Shown here one piece after another: positions 54,166 to 63,263 of a stretch of 64,000 bases of DNA (position 1 is its first letter; every line of letters starts with the position of its first letter). This stretch comes from Bog-756 sp963828385 (GTDB lineage Bacteria > Actinomycetota > Acidimicrobiia > Acidimicrobiales > RAAP-2). Under the pieces are notes generated by a model, which did not search any database, was not told the origin of the DNA, and saw only the letters and a list, made by a program, of their open reading frames with translations. The translations under genes were made by a program, and so were the position numbers. Location of the stretch: assembly GCA_963828385.1 (NCBI GenBank), contig CAWHEF010000002.1, forward strand, positions 496,001-560,000, read 5' to 3'.

Positions 54166-55463
54166 CCAGCCCTTCCGCCTCACCGTTCGACCGGTGGCTC
54201 GGCGGTGACCCAGAAGTCACCCACCTCTTCGCCGAGGAGGCCGAGCGGCAGTCGACCACCGTCCAGCTCATCGCGTCCGAGAACTTCACCTCTCCGGCCG
54301 TCCTCGCCGCAACGGGCTCGATCCTCACCAACAAGTACTCCGAGGGCTATCCGGGGCGTCGCTACTACGGCGGCAACCAGGTCATCGACGAGGTCGAGGA
54401 GCTGGCCCGGCACCGGGCGTGCGAGCTGTTCGGCGCCGAGCATGCCAACGTGCAGCCCCACGCCGGCGCCAACGCCAACCTCGCCGCCTACCAGGCTCTG
54501 CTCGAGCCGGGGGACACCATCCTCGCCATGCGGCTCGACCACGGCGGGCACCTCACCCACGGGTCCCCGGCCAGCATCACGTCCAAGTACTGGCGCTTCG
54601 TGTACTACGGGGTCTCCGCCGCCTCGGACGATCCCGACAAGCTGGGGGAGATCATCGACTTCGACCAGGTCGCCGAAGTCGCCCGACGGGAGAGGCCGAA
54701 GCTCATCGTGGCCGGCTCCACCGCGTACTCCCGCATCATCGACCCCCTGCCGTTCCGGGAGATCGCCGACTCGGTCGGAGCCCGGTTCCTCTTCGATGCC
54801 GCCCATCCTGCCGGTCTCATCGCCGGCGGCGCCCATCCATCCCCGGTCGGCGTGGCCGACGTCGTGACCCTCACCACCCACAAGACGCTCCGGGGGCCCC
54901 GAGGGGGGGCCATCCTGACGAGCAGGGAGCTGGCCAAGGTCGTGGACAGCGCCGTCTTCCCCGGGCTGCAGGGCGGACCGCTCGAGCACGTGGTGGCGGC
55001 CAAGGCCGTGGCCTTCGCCGAAGCGGCAACCCCGGCGTTCCGCCGCTACGCCGCCCAGGTGGTCCAGAACGCTTCCGCTCTCGGCCGGTCCCTCGCCGAC
55101 GAGGGGTTCCGCCTGGTCTCCGGCGGGACCGAGAACCACCAGGTCCTCCTCGACCTGAGGGCCTTCGATCCCGAGCTCACCGGCAAGGAGGCCCAGGAGG
55201 TCCTCGACCGCGCCGGTATCACCTGCAATCGCAACACCATCCCCGACGACCCACGGACCCCCTTCGTCACCTCCGGTCTCCGGCTGGGCTCGGCAGCGGA
55301 GACGACGGCGGGCATGGGCGAAGCCGAGATGCGGACGATCGGCTCCCTCATGGGCCGGACGCTCTCAGGTCGCGGCGACGAGTCGGTCATCGAAGAGGTG
55401 CGGGCCGAGGTCGGCGAGCTGTGCGCCCAGTTCCCCCCCTACCCGGCCCTGTCCGGTCCGTGA
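54162..55463 (+). CDS. glyA: Serine hydroxymethyltransferase
   Basis: 433 residues, PLP enzyme converting serine and tetrahydrofolate to glycine and methylene-tetrahydrofolate. Seen: QLIASENFTSPAVLAATGS, YSEGYPGRRYYGGN, NVQPHAGANANLAAYQAL and the PLP Lys241 in VVTLTTHKTLRGPRGG. GTG 54162 overlaps rpiB. It links the serine genes elsewhere in the window to one-carbon metabolism. Length and frame are normal. Confidence 0.96.
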   Translation: MTSPSASPFDRWLGGDPEVTHLFAEEAERQSTTVQLIASENFTSPAVLAATGSILTNKYSEGYPGRRYYGGNQVIDEVEELARHRACELFGAEHANVQPHAGANANLAAYQALLEPGDTILAMRLDHGGHLTHGSPASITSKYWRFVYYGVSAASDDPDKLGEIIDFDQVAEVARRERPKLIVAGSTAYSRIIDPLPFREIADSVGARFLFDAAHPAGLIAGGAHPSPVGVADVVTLTTHKTLRGPRGGAILTSRELAKVVDSAVFPGLQGGPLEHVVAAKAVAFAEAATPAFRRYAAQVVQNASALGRSLADEGFRLVSGGTENHQVLLDLRAFDPELTGKEAQEVLDRAGITCNRNTIPDDPRTPFVTSGLRLGSAAETTAGMGEAEMRTIGSLMGRTLSGRGDESVIEEVRAEVGELCAQFPPYPALSGP

Positions 55464-55485
55464 CCGGAGGGTCGCGGAGCACGCG

Positions 55486-56850
55486 GTGAGCCCGGGCGTC
55501 CCGCTCAACTGGTACGCGGTACTGCTGATCGTCTCGATCGCCTCGGCATGGCTGCTCACCTTTCCCGCCCGCCGGCTGGCCACAGGCATCGGGTACGTCG
55601 CCCAGCCCGACGAGGAGCGCAAGGTCCACCAGCGGGTGACGCCGGCGTCCGGCGGGGCGGCGATGTTCCTCGCCATGCTGGTCACCTGGGCGCTCGCCGC
55701 CACGATCCCTGCCCTCTCCGACCTGTTCCGCAGCTCGTCGGAGCCGCTCGGATTGCTGCTCGGCGCCAGCGCCATCTTCGTCGTCGGCGTCATCGACGAC
55801 TTCCGTGACATGTCGGCCCCGGCCAAGATGGCCGGCCAGGTGCTTGCAGCCACCGTCCTCTACTTCATGGGTGTGACCTGGTTCCAATTCAAGGTCCCCC
55901 TCGCCGGGCTGGTGCAGCTGTCGCCCGAGTGGACCCCGTTGCTCACGGCGCTGTGGGTGATCGCCATCACCAACGCCGTCAACCTCATCGACGGGCTCGA
56001 CGGGCTGGCGGCCGGGGTCGTCGCCATCGCCTCGGGGACACTGGCCGTCTACGGGCTCCACCTCCAGTATCTCGGGAACCTCCCGACCGACAACATCGGG
56101 CCACTCATCGCCATCGTCACCTGCGGGATCTGCCTCGGATTCCTGCCCCACAACTTCCACCCGGCCAGGATCTTCATGGGAGACGCCGGCGCCCTGCTGC
56201 TCGGGCTGCTCATGGCTGCGTCCACCATGCTCATCGGGGGACGGGCGGCGGGCACGGTCGGCGGGGTGGCGGGCCGGAGCGGTGAGACCTATTTCTTCTT
56301 CGCCCCCCTGTTCATCCCGTTCTTCATCCTGGGCGTGCCCATCGTGGACATGGCCTTCGCCTTCATCCGCCGGACGGCCAACCGCACCGGGTTCTCCACG
56401 GCCGACAAGAACCACCTCCACCACCGTCTCCTGCGCCTGGGGCACGGCCACCGCAGGAGCGTGCTCATCCTGTGGGCGTGGACCGCCCTCCTGTCGGGCT
56501 TCGTCCTGTTCCCGCTGTACGTGTCGAGCGTGAACGCGGTCATCCCCTTCGGCGTCCTCGCTCTGGCCGTCGTCCTCTACACGCTGTTTCATCCCTCGCT
56601 GCGCCGCCAACCCCCGGCTGACGACGCGGCCGATCGGCCTCCCCGGAGCGTCAGCTCGTCGGGCCCCGTCACCCCCGCACCGGCGCCGGGTCCCGGTGGC
56701 CGCGACGGGCGTCCCGTGGTCGTCGAGCGAGCCGCCGAGGCGCCAGGCGGCGAGCGCTCCGGACATCGGCCCGACGGCCGTGCCGATCGGGTGGAGGGGG
56801 AGCCGATCCAGGCGGCCGCGGGCAGTGGGCCGCTCGTTCCGGATCGCTGA
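55486..56850 (+). CDS. WecA/MraY-family undecaprenyl-phosphate sugar-phosphate transferase
   Basis: 454 residues with about ten membrane helices. Family motifs are HQRVTPASGGAAMF, the metal-binding VVGVIDDFRD, NAVNLIDGLDGLAAGV, RIFMGDAGALLLG and the HIR-type loop ADKNHLHHRLLRLGHGH typical of WecA/TagO rather than MraY. It transfers a sugar phosphate, probably GlcNAc-1-phosphate, to undecaprenyl phosphate for cell-wall polymer synthesis. The last 90 residues are a hydrophilic Pro/Arg-rich tail. GTG 55486 begins the gene. Location just before the atp operon is typical in actinobacteria. Confidence 0.92.
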   Translation: MSPGVPLNWYAVLLIVSIASAWLLTFPARRLATGIGYVAQPDEERKVHQRVTPASGGAAMFLAMLVTWALAATIPALSDLFRSSSEPLGLLLGASAIFVVGVIDDFRDMSAPAKMAGQVLAATVLYFMGVTWFQFKVPLAGLVQLSPEWTPLLTALWVIAITNAVNLIDGLDGLAAGVVAIASGTLAVYGLHLQYLGNLPTDNIGPLIAIVTCGICLGFLPHNFHPARIFMGDAGALLLGLLMAASTMLIGGRAAGTVGGVAGRSGETYFFFAPLFIPFFILGVPIVDMAFAFIRRTANRTGFSTADKNHLHHRLLRLGHGHRRSVLILWAWTALLSGFVLFPLYVSSVNAVIPFGVLALAVVLYTLFHPSLRRQPPADDAADRPPRSVSSSGPVTPAPAPGPGGRDGRPVVVERAAEAPGGERSGHRPDGRADRVEGEPIQAAAGSGPLVPDR

Positions 56851-56920
56851 GGACCGGTCTTCCGGCGTTTTGCCGCCGACGACCCGGAGGTGCGATGATG
56901 CAGGCCGTGACGAGCAGGTT

Positions 56921-56936
56921 CCCCGCCCAGGCGGGG
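56921..56936. other. Hairpin upstream of the ATP synthase operon
   Basis: CCCCGCC and GGCGGGG face each other across CA in the 201-base gap before the AtpZ-like gene. No T-run follows, so it may be a weak terminator or a leader structure. No clear promoter was found in this gap. Confidence 0.3.
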
Positions 56937-57051
56937 GACGTCACACCGGGCGGGAGGCCGATCGGCGTTCGCAGCCGGACTCCTGCGTGATCTCAGGAAC
57001 CATTCGTGAAGCACCGACGAACAACACAGCCTGACGCGGCCTGGCCCGACC

Positions 57052-57312
57052 ATGGAAGCACCCGAACCGCCATCCGACCCGCCAGACGGCTCGGCGGCGC
57101 CTGCGCCTCCGGGATCGGGGTCGTTGCGACCTGCCGTGGTGTTGCTCACGCTCGGGTTCTCGGCTGCCGCTGCTGTCGCTGTCGGCGGCGGCCTGGGCTA
57201 TCTGGTCGACCGCTGGGCGGGCACCAGCCCTGTCTTCATCCTGATCGGCCTGCTGCTCGGCATGGCCACGGCGGTGACGATGACCGTCACCCAGGTGCGC
57301 CGGTACCTCTGA
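57052..57312 (+). CDS. AtpZ/AtpI-like small membrane protein
   Basis: 86 residues with a Pro-rich N-terminus of 25 residues and then two membrane helices separated by GYLVDRWAGTSPVFILIGLL, the pattern of AtpZ/AtpI-type proteins encoded ahead of atpB. These proteins are thought to aid c-ring assembly or Mg supply. ATG 57052 has no strong site. It is followed by a second, larger AtpI-family gene after 54 bases. Confidence 0.8.
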   Translation: MEAPEPPSDPPDGSAAPAPPGSGSLRPAVVLLTLGFSAAAAVAVGGGLGYLVDRWAGTSPVFILIGLLLGMATAVTMTVTQVRRYL

Positions 57313-57366
57313 CGCCGGTGGACGGACCCGTCCCCGGCCTAGCGATGCCCGAGGAGTAGCCGCCCC

Positions 57367-57903
57367 ATGTTCGCCCACTTCTCCCTGCCGAGCCTTCCCG
57401 ACGTCGCCCGCCGAACGGTGACCGCCGCCCTCGTGGTCGGGGTGGCCGCCTTCGTGGCCTGCTTCTCGTTCGGCGACCTGCTGGCGGGGGTCGGGGCGTG
57501 TGTGGGCATCGGGCTCGGCATCCTGAACTTCCGGATGATCGGCGGGTCCGTGGCCCGGGTCAGCGCCAGCGGGGTGGCCAACAAGCGCCGGCCGTTGGCG
57601 CTCAACACCGCCAGGCGGCTCGCCATCGTCACCGTCGTCGCCCTGGGGCTGATGCTCGTCTCGCACTCCCTGGGGTTCGGGGTGATCGCCGGGCTCGCCG
57701 CCTTCCAGGTCATCATGCTGGCCAACGTGGCCCGGTCGATGGCCAAGGCCGGGCCCATGAACTCGGTGGACGACGTGATCGCCGCCAACGTGGTCGAGGA
57801 CAACGGCACCGCCGCCCGCCCCCCGACGATCGGGCCCGTCCCGGGGACCACCGTCCTCCCCACCGCCGGGCCCGACGCATGGCCGGACGAAGAGGGAGCC
57901 TGA
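57367..57903 (+). CDS. atpI: ATP synthase protein I (AtpI family)
   Basis: 178 residues with four membrane helices in the first 120 residues (ALVVGVAAFVACFSFGDLLA, GVGACVGIGLGILNFRMIGG, then two more) and a hydrophilic Pro-rich tail. NFRM and the basic loop ANKRRPLALNTARRLAIV are typical of the ATP-synt_I family, which assists assembly of the c ring. ATG 57367 follows GAGGAG. atpB starts 6 bases after the stop. Confidence 0.82.
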   Translation: MFAHFSLPSLPDVARRTVTAALVVGVAAFVACFSFGDLLAGVGACVGIGLGILNFRMIGGSVARVSASGVANKRRPLALNTARRLAIVTVVALGLMLVSHSLGFGVIAGLAAFQVIMLANVARSMAKAGPMNSVDDVIAANVVEDNGTAARPPTIGPVPGTTVLPTAGPDAWPDEEGA

Positions 57904-57909
57904 TCCACG

Positions 57910-58701
57910 TTGGTCGCAGCCGTGCAACTGCTCGCCACCCGGCTCACCGCCATCGACATCTCGGTCGGCGACCGCGTCCAGCGCAAGGTGTTCGGTCTCA
58001 CCATCGACCTCGACATCGTGTGGGCCACCCTGATCGCCGGGGCCATCGTCATCGCCCTGGGGCTGGTCCTCCGCGCCAGAGCCACGAACGGCGTGCCCGG
58101 CAAGTTCCAACTGTGCTGGGAGATGGCCATCACCGCGGTGCAAAGACAGGTGGACGAGAGCATCGGACCCCGGGGGGCCGGGGTCGTCCCTCTGGCCCTC
58201 ACCGTCTTCGTCTTCATCTTCGTCTGCAACCTGTTCGAGGTGCTGAGCATCGGGGCCAAGGTCGAGTGGCTGCCCGCACCGACGAGCGACGTCAACCTGC
58301 CGTTCGCCATGGCCCTCTTCATCATCGTGGCGGTGCACATCGCCTCCATCCGGACCCGGGGCATCCGCGGGTACGTGAAGCACTACCTGGCCCAGCCCTT
58401 CCCGAAGAAGCTGTTCTTCCTCAACCTGTTCATGAACGGCATCGAGGAGCTGGTCAAGCCGGTCACCTTGAGCCTCCGGCTGTTCGGCAACCTTTTCGCC
58501 GGAGGGCTGATGCTCTCGCTGCTGGCGGCGCTCGTGATCTGGAAGCTCGGTCCCCTCCCGGTCGGCGGCATCCTCTCGGTGCCCTTCACCGTGCTCTGGA
58601 AGGTGTTCGACATGGGCATCGGGCTCATCCAGGCCTTCATCTTCGCCCTCCTCACCATCCTCTACTTCGACACGGCCATGGCCACCGACGAGGCGCACTA
58701 G
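57910..58701 (+). CDS. atpB: F1Fo ATP synthase subunit a
   Basis: 263 residues, about six membrane helices. It forms the proton half-channels of Fo. The essential Arg lies in the helix PVTLSLRLFGNLFAGGLMLSLL, and the last helix GLIQAFIFALLTILYFDTAM is conserved. The start is TTG 57910 (GTG 57922 possible). Sixty bases separate it from atpE. Confidence 0.95.
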   Translation: MVAAVQLLATRLTAIDISVGDRVQRKVFGLTIDLDIVWATLIAGAIVIALGLVLRARATNGVPGKFQLCWEMAITAVQRQVDESIGPRGAGVVPLALTVFVFIFVCNLFEVLSIGAKVEWLPAPTSDVNLPFAMALFIIVAVHIASIRTRGIRGYVKHYLAQPFPKKLFFLNLFMNGIEELVKPVTLSLRLFGNLFAGGLMLSLLAALVIWKLGPLPVGGILSVPFTVLWKVFDMGIGLIQAFIFALLTILYFDTAMATDEAH

Positions 58702-58761
58702 CTCGGCGGCACGACGAACCATCCCTAGATCTCACAACAACCCCACAAAGGAGAAGTCCCA

Positions 58762-59022
58762 ATGGCAGACCCCACAATGGCCAGTGCGGTAAAGACGGCG
58801 GGGGCCTTCGTCGGCGCCGGCCTCGCCCTCGGCGGCGGCGCCGTCGGTGCCTCCATCGGCGACGGCCTCGCCGGTAGCCAGACGATCGCCGGCGTCGCCC
58901 GCCAACCCGAGGCGCAGGGTCGTCTGACCACCATCATGTTCCTCACCGTCGGGCTGTGCGAGGCCACCTACTTCATCAACCTGGTCTTCGCCGCCCTCTT
59001 CGTCTTCTCGCTCGGCAAGTAG
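58762..59022 (+). CDS. atpE: F1Fo ATP synthase subunit c
   Basis: 86 residues, two-helix hairpin. The first helix is Gly-rich (VGAGLALGGGAVGASIGDGL), the polar loop is ARQPEAQG and the ion-binding carboxylate is Glu67 in TVGLCEATYFINLVFA. No Na-type ligand set (ES with upstream Gln) is seen, so proton coupling is expected. ATG 58762 follows AAAGGAGAAG. Confidence 0.96.
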   Translation: MADPTMASAVKTAGAFVGAGLALGGGAVGASIGDGLAGSQTIAGVARQPEAQGRLTTIMFLTVGLCEATYFINLVFAALFVFSLGK

Positions 59023-59082
59023 GCCGACGGTGAACCGACCAGGGCCGGCACCGCTCCGAACGGCAGAGCAAGGATGACAACC

Positions 59083-59637
59083 ATGCCTTTCGCCACCAGC
59101 AACTTCCTCGTCCCCAACGGCACGTTCATCGTCGTGCTCCTGGCCTTCATCGTGGTGGTGGCCTTCATCGCCAGGTACGTCGTGCCGCCCCTGAACAAGG
59201 TCCTGACCGAGCGCCAGGACCAGATCCGGGGCGAGCTCGAGGCCGCCGACCAGGCCAAGTCCGACGCCGAGGAGGCCGACGCCGAGCGGCGGCGGGTGCT
59301 CGAGGCCGCCCGCCACCAGGCACGCGAGATCGTCGACCAGGCGAACATCACCGCCGACCAGACCGTGACGGCGTCCCAGAACCGGGCCCAGGCGGAGTAC
59401 GACCGCATCGTCCAGGCCGCCGAGGCCGACGTCGCCGTCGCCCGTCAGGCCGCCGTGGAGGAGGTCACGGCCAAGGTCGGCGACATCGTCCTCGCCGCCG
59501 CCGAGCGGGTCATCGGGCGCGAGATCCGGGTCGAGGACCACCGAGACCTCATCGACGAGGCCATCGCCGCCGTGCGGGCCGAGACGACGGCCGCCCCGGC
59601 AGGCGCCGGGGCCGGCCCGTCGGGAGGCGGTCAGTGA
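59083..59637 (+). CDS. atpF: F1Fo ATP synthase subunit b
   Basis: 184 residues: one N-terminal membrane helix (FIVVLLAFIVVVAFIARYVV) and a long charged coiled coil rich in Ala, Glu and Arg (EADAERRRVLEAARHQAREI). It forms the peripheral stalk. ATG 59083 has better spacing to AAGGAT than ATG 59074, which is also in frame. The stop overlaps the delta-subunit GTG (GTGA). Unlike mycobacteria, b and delta are separate genes here. Confidence 0.93.
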   Translation: MPFATSNFLVPNGTFIVVLLAFIVVVAFIARYVVPPLNKVLTERQDQIRGELEAADQAKSDAEEADAERRRVLEAARHQAREIVDQANITADQTVTASQNRAQAEYDRIVQAAEADVAVARQAAVEEVTAKVGDIVLAAAERVIGREIRVEDHRDLIDEAIAAVRAETTAAPAGAGAGPSGGGQ

Positions 59638-60584
59638 ACCCTGCCCTCCAGGGCTACCTGTCGGCCATGGAGGAGTCCCTCCATACCCCGGACGCCCTCC
59701 ACGAGGCGGCCGGGCAGATGCAGGGCGTGGTCGATCTCGTGGTGGGCAGCACCGACCTCGCGCTCGCCATCAACGATGCCACCGTCCCGGTGCCCTCCCG
59801 CCGGGCCGTACTCGATCACCTGCTCGACCAGCGGGTCGTGCCCGAGGTCCAGCGTCTCGTCCACCAGGCGGTCAACGTGGTGCCGGCCGCCGAGCTCATC
59901 TCCTCGTTCCGCTGGCTGACCTCGCGGCTCGAGGTGGCCGCCTCCCATGCCCGGGCCCCCTCCGACGTCTTCGACGAGGAGGTGCTCGGCCGCGCCGGCT
60001 CCCGAAATCGGGTGTCGGGGTACGCGGCGGCGGTGTTCGAGTCGGTGACCGTGGACGAGCTCGAGGAGATCGAGGACGAGCTGTTCCGCTTCGCCCGCAC
60101 CGTCGAGTCCAACCGGCCACTGCGCTCCGCCCTCGGCGACCGCGAGCTCCCCCCGCGCCTCCGCCAGCAGGTGGTGGACGACCTGCTCGGCAGCGCATCG
60201 CTGCCCGCCACCCGCCGCCTCGCCGCCTACGCCGTGCGCGGTGGGCGCGCCCGGGACTTCGTCCTCACTCTCGACACCCTGGTCGAGGCGGCGGCGCGGG
60301 CACGGGGCTGGCGGGTGGCCCGGGTGAAGGCGGCCGACGAAGTCGATGCCGGACAACGTCAGCGATTGAGCGAGGCCCTGGCCACGTTGGCCGGGAACCC
60401 CGTCGATCTCCAGGTCATGTTGGACCCGCAACTCCTCGCCGGCGTGGTGGTGAACGTGGGCGACCTCCGGGTCGACAGCACCACCCGCCACCGGCTCGAG
60501 GAGCTGACCGAGCACCTCCACGCGTCCGAGGAGGCCTACCGGGCCCCCGACGGATCAAGACGAAGGGATACCCCCGATGGCTGA
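59634..60584 (+). CDS. atpH: F1Fo ATP synthase subunit delta, enlarged
   Basis: 316 residues, far longer than the usual 175-185. The C-terminal 190 residues are a normal delta/OSCP protein (SGYAAAVFESVTVDELEEIE, then RARGWRVARVKAADEVDAGQ and LDPQLLAGVVVNVGDLRVD). The first 125 residues look like a second helical OSCP N-domain (SRRAVLDHLLDQRVVPEVQ), so the N-domain may be duplicated. GTG 59634 overlaps atpF and the 3' end overlaps atpA by 8 bases. Delta joins the stalk to the top of F1. Confidence 0.9.
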   Translation: MNPALQGYLSAMEESLHTPDALHEAAGQMQGVVDLVVGSTDLALAINDATVPVPSRRAVLDHLLDQRVVPEVQRLVHQAVNVVPAAELISSFRWLTSRLEVAASHARAPSDVFDEEVLGRAGSRNRVSGYAAAVFESVTVDELEEIEDELFRFARTVESNRPLRSALGDRELPPRLRQQVVDDLLGSASLPATRRLAAYAVRGGRARDFVLTLDTLVEAAARARGWRVARVKAADEVDAGQRQRLSEALATLAGNPVDLQVMLDPQLLAGVVVNVGDLRVDSTTRHRLEELTEHLHASEEAYRAPDGSRRRDTPDG

Positions 60585-62100
60585 ACTGACCATCAACGCC
60601 GATGACATCACGGCCGCCCTGAAGCGGTACGTCGACGACTACACCCCCGAGGTGGGGACCGAGCAGGTCGGCCGGATCGTCGAGGTGGGCGACGGCATCG
60701 CCCGGGTCACCGGACTGCCGGGAGCCGCCGTGAACGAGATCCTCGAGTTCGAGGACGGGACCGAGGGGCTCGCCCTCAACCTCGACGAGGAGACGATCGG
60801 CGCCGTCATCCTGGGGGACGACTCCGGTCTCGAGGAGGAGCAGCTGGTGAAGGCCACCGGCCGGATCCTCTCCATCCGGGTCGGCGACGCCCTGCTCGGC
60901 CGGGTGGTCAACGCTCTCGGTGAGCCGGTCGACGGGAAGGGGCCCGTCGCCACCGAGCTCACCCGGCGTCTCGAAGTGCAGGCCCCGGGCATCGTGCAGC
61001 GCCAACCGGTGTCCGAACCGCTCCAGACCGGGATCAAGGCCATCGACGCCATGACCCCGATCGGCCGGGGCCAGCGCGAGCTGATCATCGGCGACCGCAA
61101 GACGGGCAAGACGACGGTCGCCGTCGACACCATCCTCAACCAGAAGGGACTGGGGGTGAAGTGCATCTACGTGGCCGTCGGCCAGAAGGAGTCCTCGGTG
61201 GCCCAGACCGTCGCCACCTTCGAACGCTTCGGTGCCCTCGACTACACGGTGGTCGTGCTGGCCGGCGCCGCCGACCCGGCCCCCTTCAAGTACCTCGCCC
61301 CCTACGCCGGGTGCGCCATGGGCCAGCACTGGATGGAGAACGGCGAGCACGCCCTCATCGTCTACGACGACCTGTCCAAGCAGGCCGAGGCCTACCGCAC
61401 CCTGTCGCTACTCCTGCGGCGGCCCCCGGGCCGGGAGGCGTACCCGGGGGACGTCTTCTACCTCCACAGTCGTCTGCTCGAACGGGCGGCCAAGCTCTCC
61501 GACGCCGAAGGGGCCGGCTCGCTCACCGCACTCCCGATCATCGAGACCAAGGCGGGAGACATCTCCGCCTACATCCCGACCAACGTGATCTCGATCACCG
61601 ACGGCCAGATCTTCCTCGAGAGCGAGCTGTTCTACGCCGGCGTGCGTCCGGCCATCAACGTCGGCGTGTCGGTGAGCCGGGTGGGGAGTGCGGCCCAGAT
61701 CAAAGCCATGAAGAACGTGGCCGGGACGCTCAAGATCGACCTGGCCCAGTTCCGGGAGCTCGAGTCCTTCGCCACGTTCGGCTCCGAGCTGGACAGGGTG
61801 TCCCAGGCTCAGCTCGACCGCGGCTACCGGCTCACCGAGCTGCTCAAGCAGGGGCTGAACGCGCCCGTGCCCGTGGAGGAGCAGGTCCTCGTGATCTACG
61901 CCGGGTCGGAAGGGTACGTGGACGGCATCCCTGTTTCCGACGTGCAGCGCTACGAGGCCGAGGTCCGGGCGTTCTTCCGGGCCAAGCACGGCGACCTGCT
62001 CGAGCACATCCGCACGACCGGGCAGCTTCCCGAGGGGGACTCGATGGCTGACGCCCTGAAGGCGTTCACCGAGTCGTTCGACGCCGGCGACGTGAGCTGA
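60577..62100 (+). CDS. atpA: F1Fo ATP synthase subunit alpha
   Basis: 507 residues, noncatalytic nucleotide-binding subunit of F1. Walker A is IIGDRKTGKTTVAVDTILNQ, the signature region is PAINVGVSVSRVGSAAQ (alpha/beta family site), and the N-terminal crown and C-terminal helical domains are of normal length. ATG 60577 overlaps the end of atpH by 8 bases. atpG follows after 3 bases. Confidence 0.97.
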   Translation: MAELTINADDITAALKRYVDDYTPEVGTEQVGRIVEVGDGIARVTGLPGAAVNEILEFEDGTEGLALNLDEETIGAVILGDDSGLEEEQLVKATGRILSIRVGDALLGRVVNALGEPVDGKGPVATELTRRLEVQAPGIVQRQPVSEPLQTGIKAIDAMTPIGRGQRELIIGDRKTGKTTVAVDTILNQKGLGVKCIYVAVGQKESSVAQTVATFERFGALDYTVVVLAGAADPAPFKYLAPYAGCAMGQHWMENGEHALIVYDDLSKQAEAYRTLSLLLRRPPGREAYPGDVFYLHSRLLERAAKLSDAEGAGSLTALPIIETKAGDISAYIPTNVISITDGQIFLESELFYAGVRPAINVGVSVSRVGSAAQIKAMKNVAGTLKIDLAQFRELESFATFGSELDRVSQAQLDRGYRLTELLKQGLNAPVPVEEQVLVIYAGSEGYVDGIPVSDVQRYEAEVRAFFRAKHGDLLEHIRTTGQLPEGDSMADALKAFTESFDAGDVS

Positions 62101-62103
62101 GTC

Positions 62104-63135
62104 ATGGCCGGCGGTCAGGAGCGCGTCCTTCGTCGACGGATCAGGAGCATCCGCTCGACGCAGAAGATCACCAAGGCGATGGAGCTCATCGCCGCCTCGC
62201 AGATCGTGCGCGCCCAATCCAGGATCGTCGCCGCCCGGCCCTATCAGCAGGGCATGGCCCGGATCGTGCTGGAGACGGCCAAGGGAGACCCGACGGCCGC
62301 CGGGCGCCTCCTCGGGACACCCGAGAACGTGTCGACGGCCGCCGTTCTGTCGGTGGCTGCCGACCGTGGGCTCTGCGGCGGCTACAACACCATGGTGTTC
62401 CGGTCGACCGAGCGGCTCCTCGCCGAGCTCGAAGGGGAGGGGACCGCCACCAGGCTGTTCACAGTGGGGAAGAAGTCCCAGAGCTACTTCCGCTTCCGAC
62501 GACGGGAGGTCGAGCAGTCCTTCATCGGCATGAGCGAGAGGCCGGACTTCAGCGACGCCCGGACGGTGGCCCACGCCGTGATCGCCCCCTTCGTCCGGGG
62601 CGAGGTCGACGAGGTCCTCGTCGTGTCCACCCGCTTCGCTTCGGCGGGGACCCAGCGGGTCGAGACCACCCAGCTCCTTCCCCTGATCGACCCCCGCCAG
62701 GAAGGTGAGGACACTGCCGGAGCCGGGCCTGTCGGAGCCGGGCCTGTCGGAGCCGGGCACGCCGGAGCCGGGCACGCGACTGCCGGGCACACCGCTGCCG
62801 GGCACGCGACCGAGGGCGACCGCCCGGCCGGGTACACCGAATTCGAGCCGGACGCCGCCATCCTGCTCGAGACACTCGGCCCCCGTGCCGCCGAGACGGC
62901 GGTGTTCGCCGCCCTGCTCGAGGCGTCCGCCTCGGAGCTCACCGCCCGTCAGCGGGCGATGGCGGCGGCCACCGACAACGCCGGTGAGCTCATCAAGAAG
63001 TACTCGCGCATCATGAACAGGGCCAGGCAGGACTCGATCACCACCGAGATCATGGAGATCGTCGGCGGTGCCGAGGCCCTACGGGTCGACAACGAGGACG
63101 AACAGGGCGGCCTGGTCATCGAGACGAGGATCTGA
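62104..63135 (+). CDS. atpG: F1Fo ATP synthase subunit gamma with repeat insertion
   Basis: 343 residues, central rotor shaft. The N-terminal helix (RRRIRSIRSTQKITKAMELI), ADRGLCGGYNTMVF and the C-terminal helix (RARQDSITTEIMEIVGGAEAL) are conserved. Residues 205-234 are a low-complexity Gly/Ala/His insertion made of five-residue repeats (GAGPV, GAGHA types), in the globular domain before the C-terminal helix. This makes the protein about 40-50 residues longer than usual. ATG 62104 is 3 bases after atpA. Confidence 0.95.
   Translation: MAGGQERVLRRRIRSIRSTQKITKAMELIAASQIVRAQSRIVAARPYQQGMARIVLETAKGDPTAAGRLLGTPENVSTAAVLSVAADRGLCGGYNTMVFRSTERLLAELEGEGTATRLFTVGKKSQSYFRFRRREVEQSFIGMSERPDFSDARTVAHAVIAPFVRGEVDEVLVVSTRFASAGTQRVETTQLLPLIDPRQEGEDTAGAGPVGAGPVGAGHAGAGHATAGHTAAGHATEGDRPAGYTEFEPDAAILLETLGPRAAETAVFAALLEASASELTARQRAMAAATDNAGELIKKYSRIMNRARQDSITTEIMEIVGGAEALRVDNEDEQGGLVIETRI
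62716..62805 (+). repeat. 15-bp minisatellite within atpG, six copies
   Basis: Six units of GCCGGAGCCGGGCAC type start at 62716, 62731, 62746, 62761, 62776 and 62791 and diverge toward the 3' end. Unit length is a multiple of three, so copy-number change keeps the frame and adds or removes five residues each time. Confidence 0.85.
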
Positions 63136-63263
63136 GCGGTGACCACGCCGTGCTCCGGAGTCGTCCCGGTGCCCGTCCGGCACGGCGCCACCCCGTCCGA
63201 ACCCGACGCGCCGCCACGCGGAGTGTCGTCTGAACCCGCACACGAAAAGGGAGCTTCACGCCC

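Noticed and set aside
56894..56989. A 31-codon frame before the atp operon
   Set aside because: It has no good ribosome binding site and Arg/Pro/Gly-rich composition without recognisable features; most likely chance.
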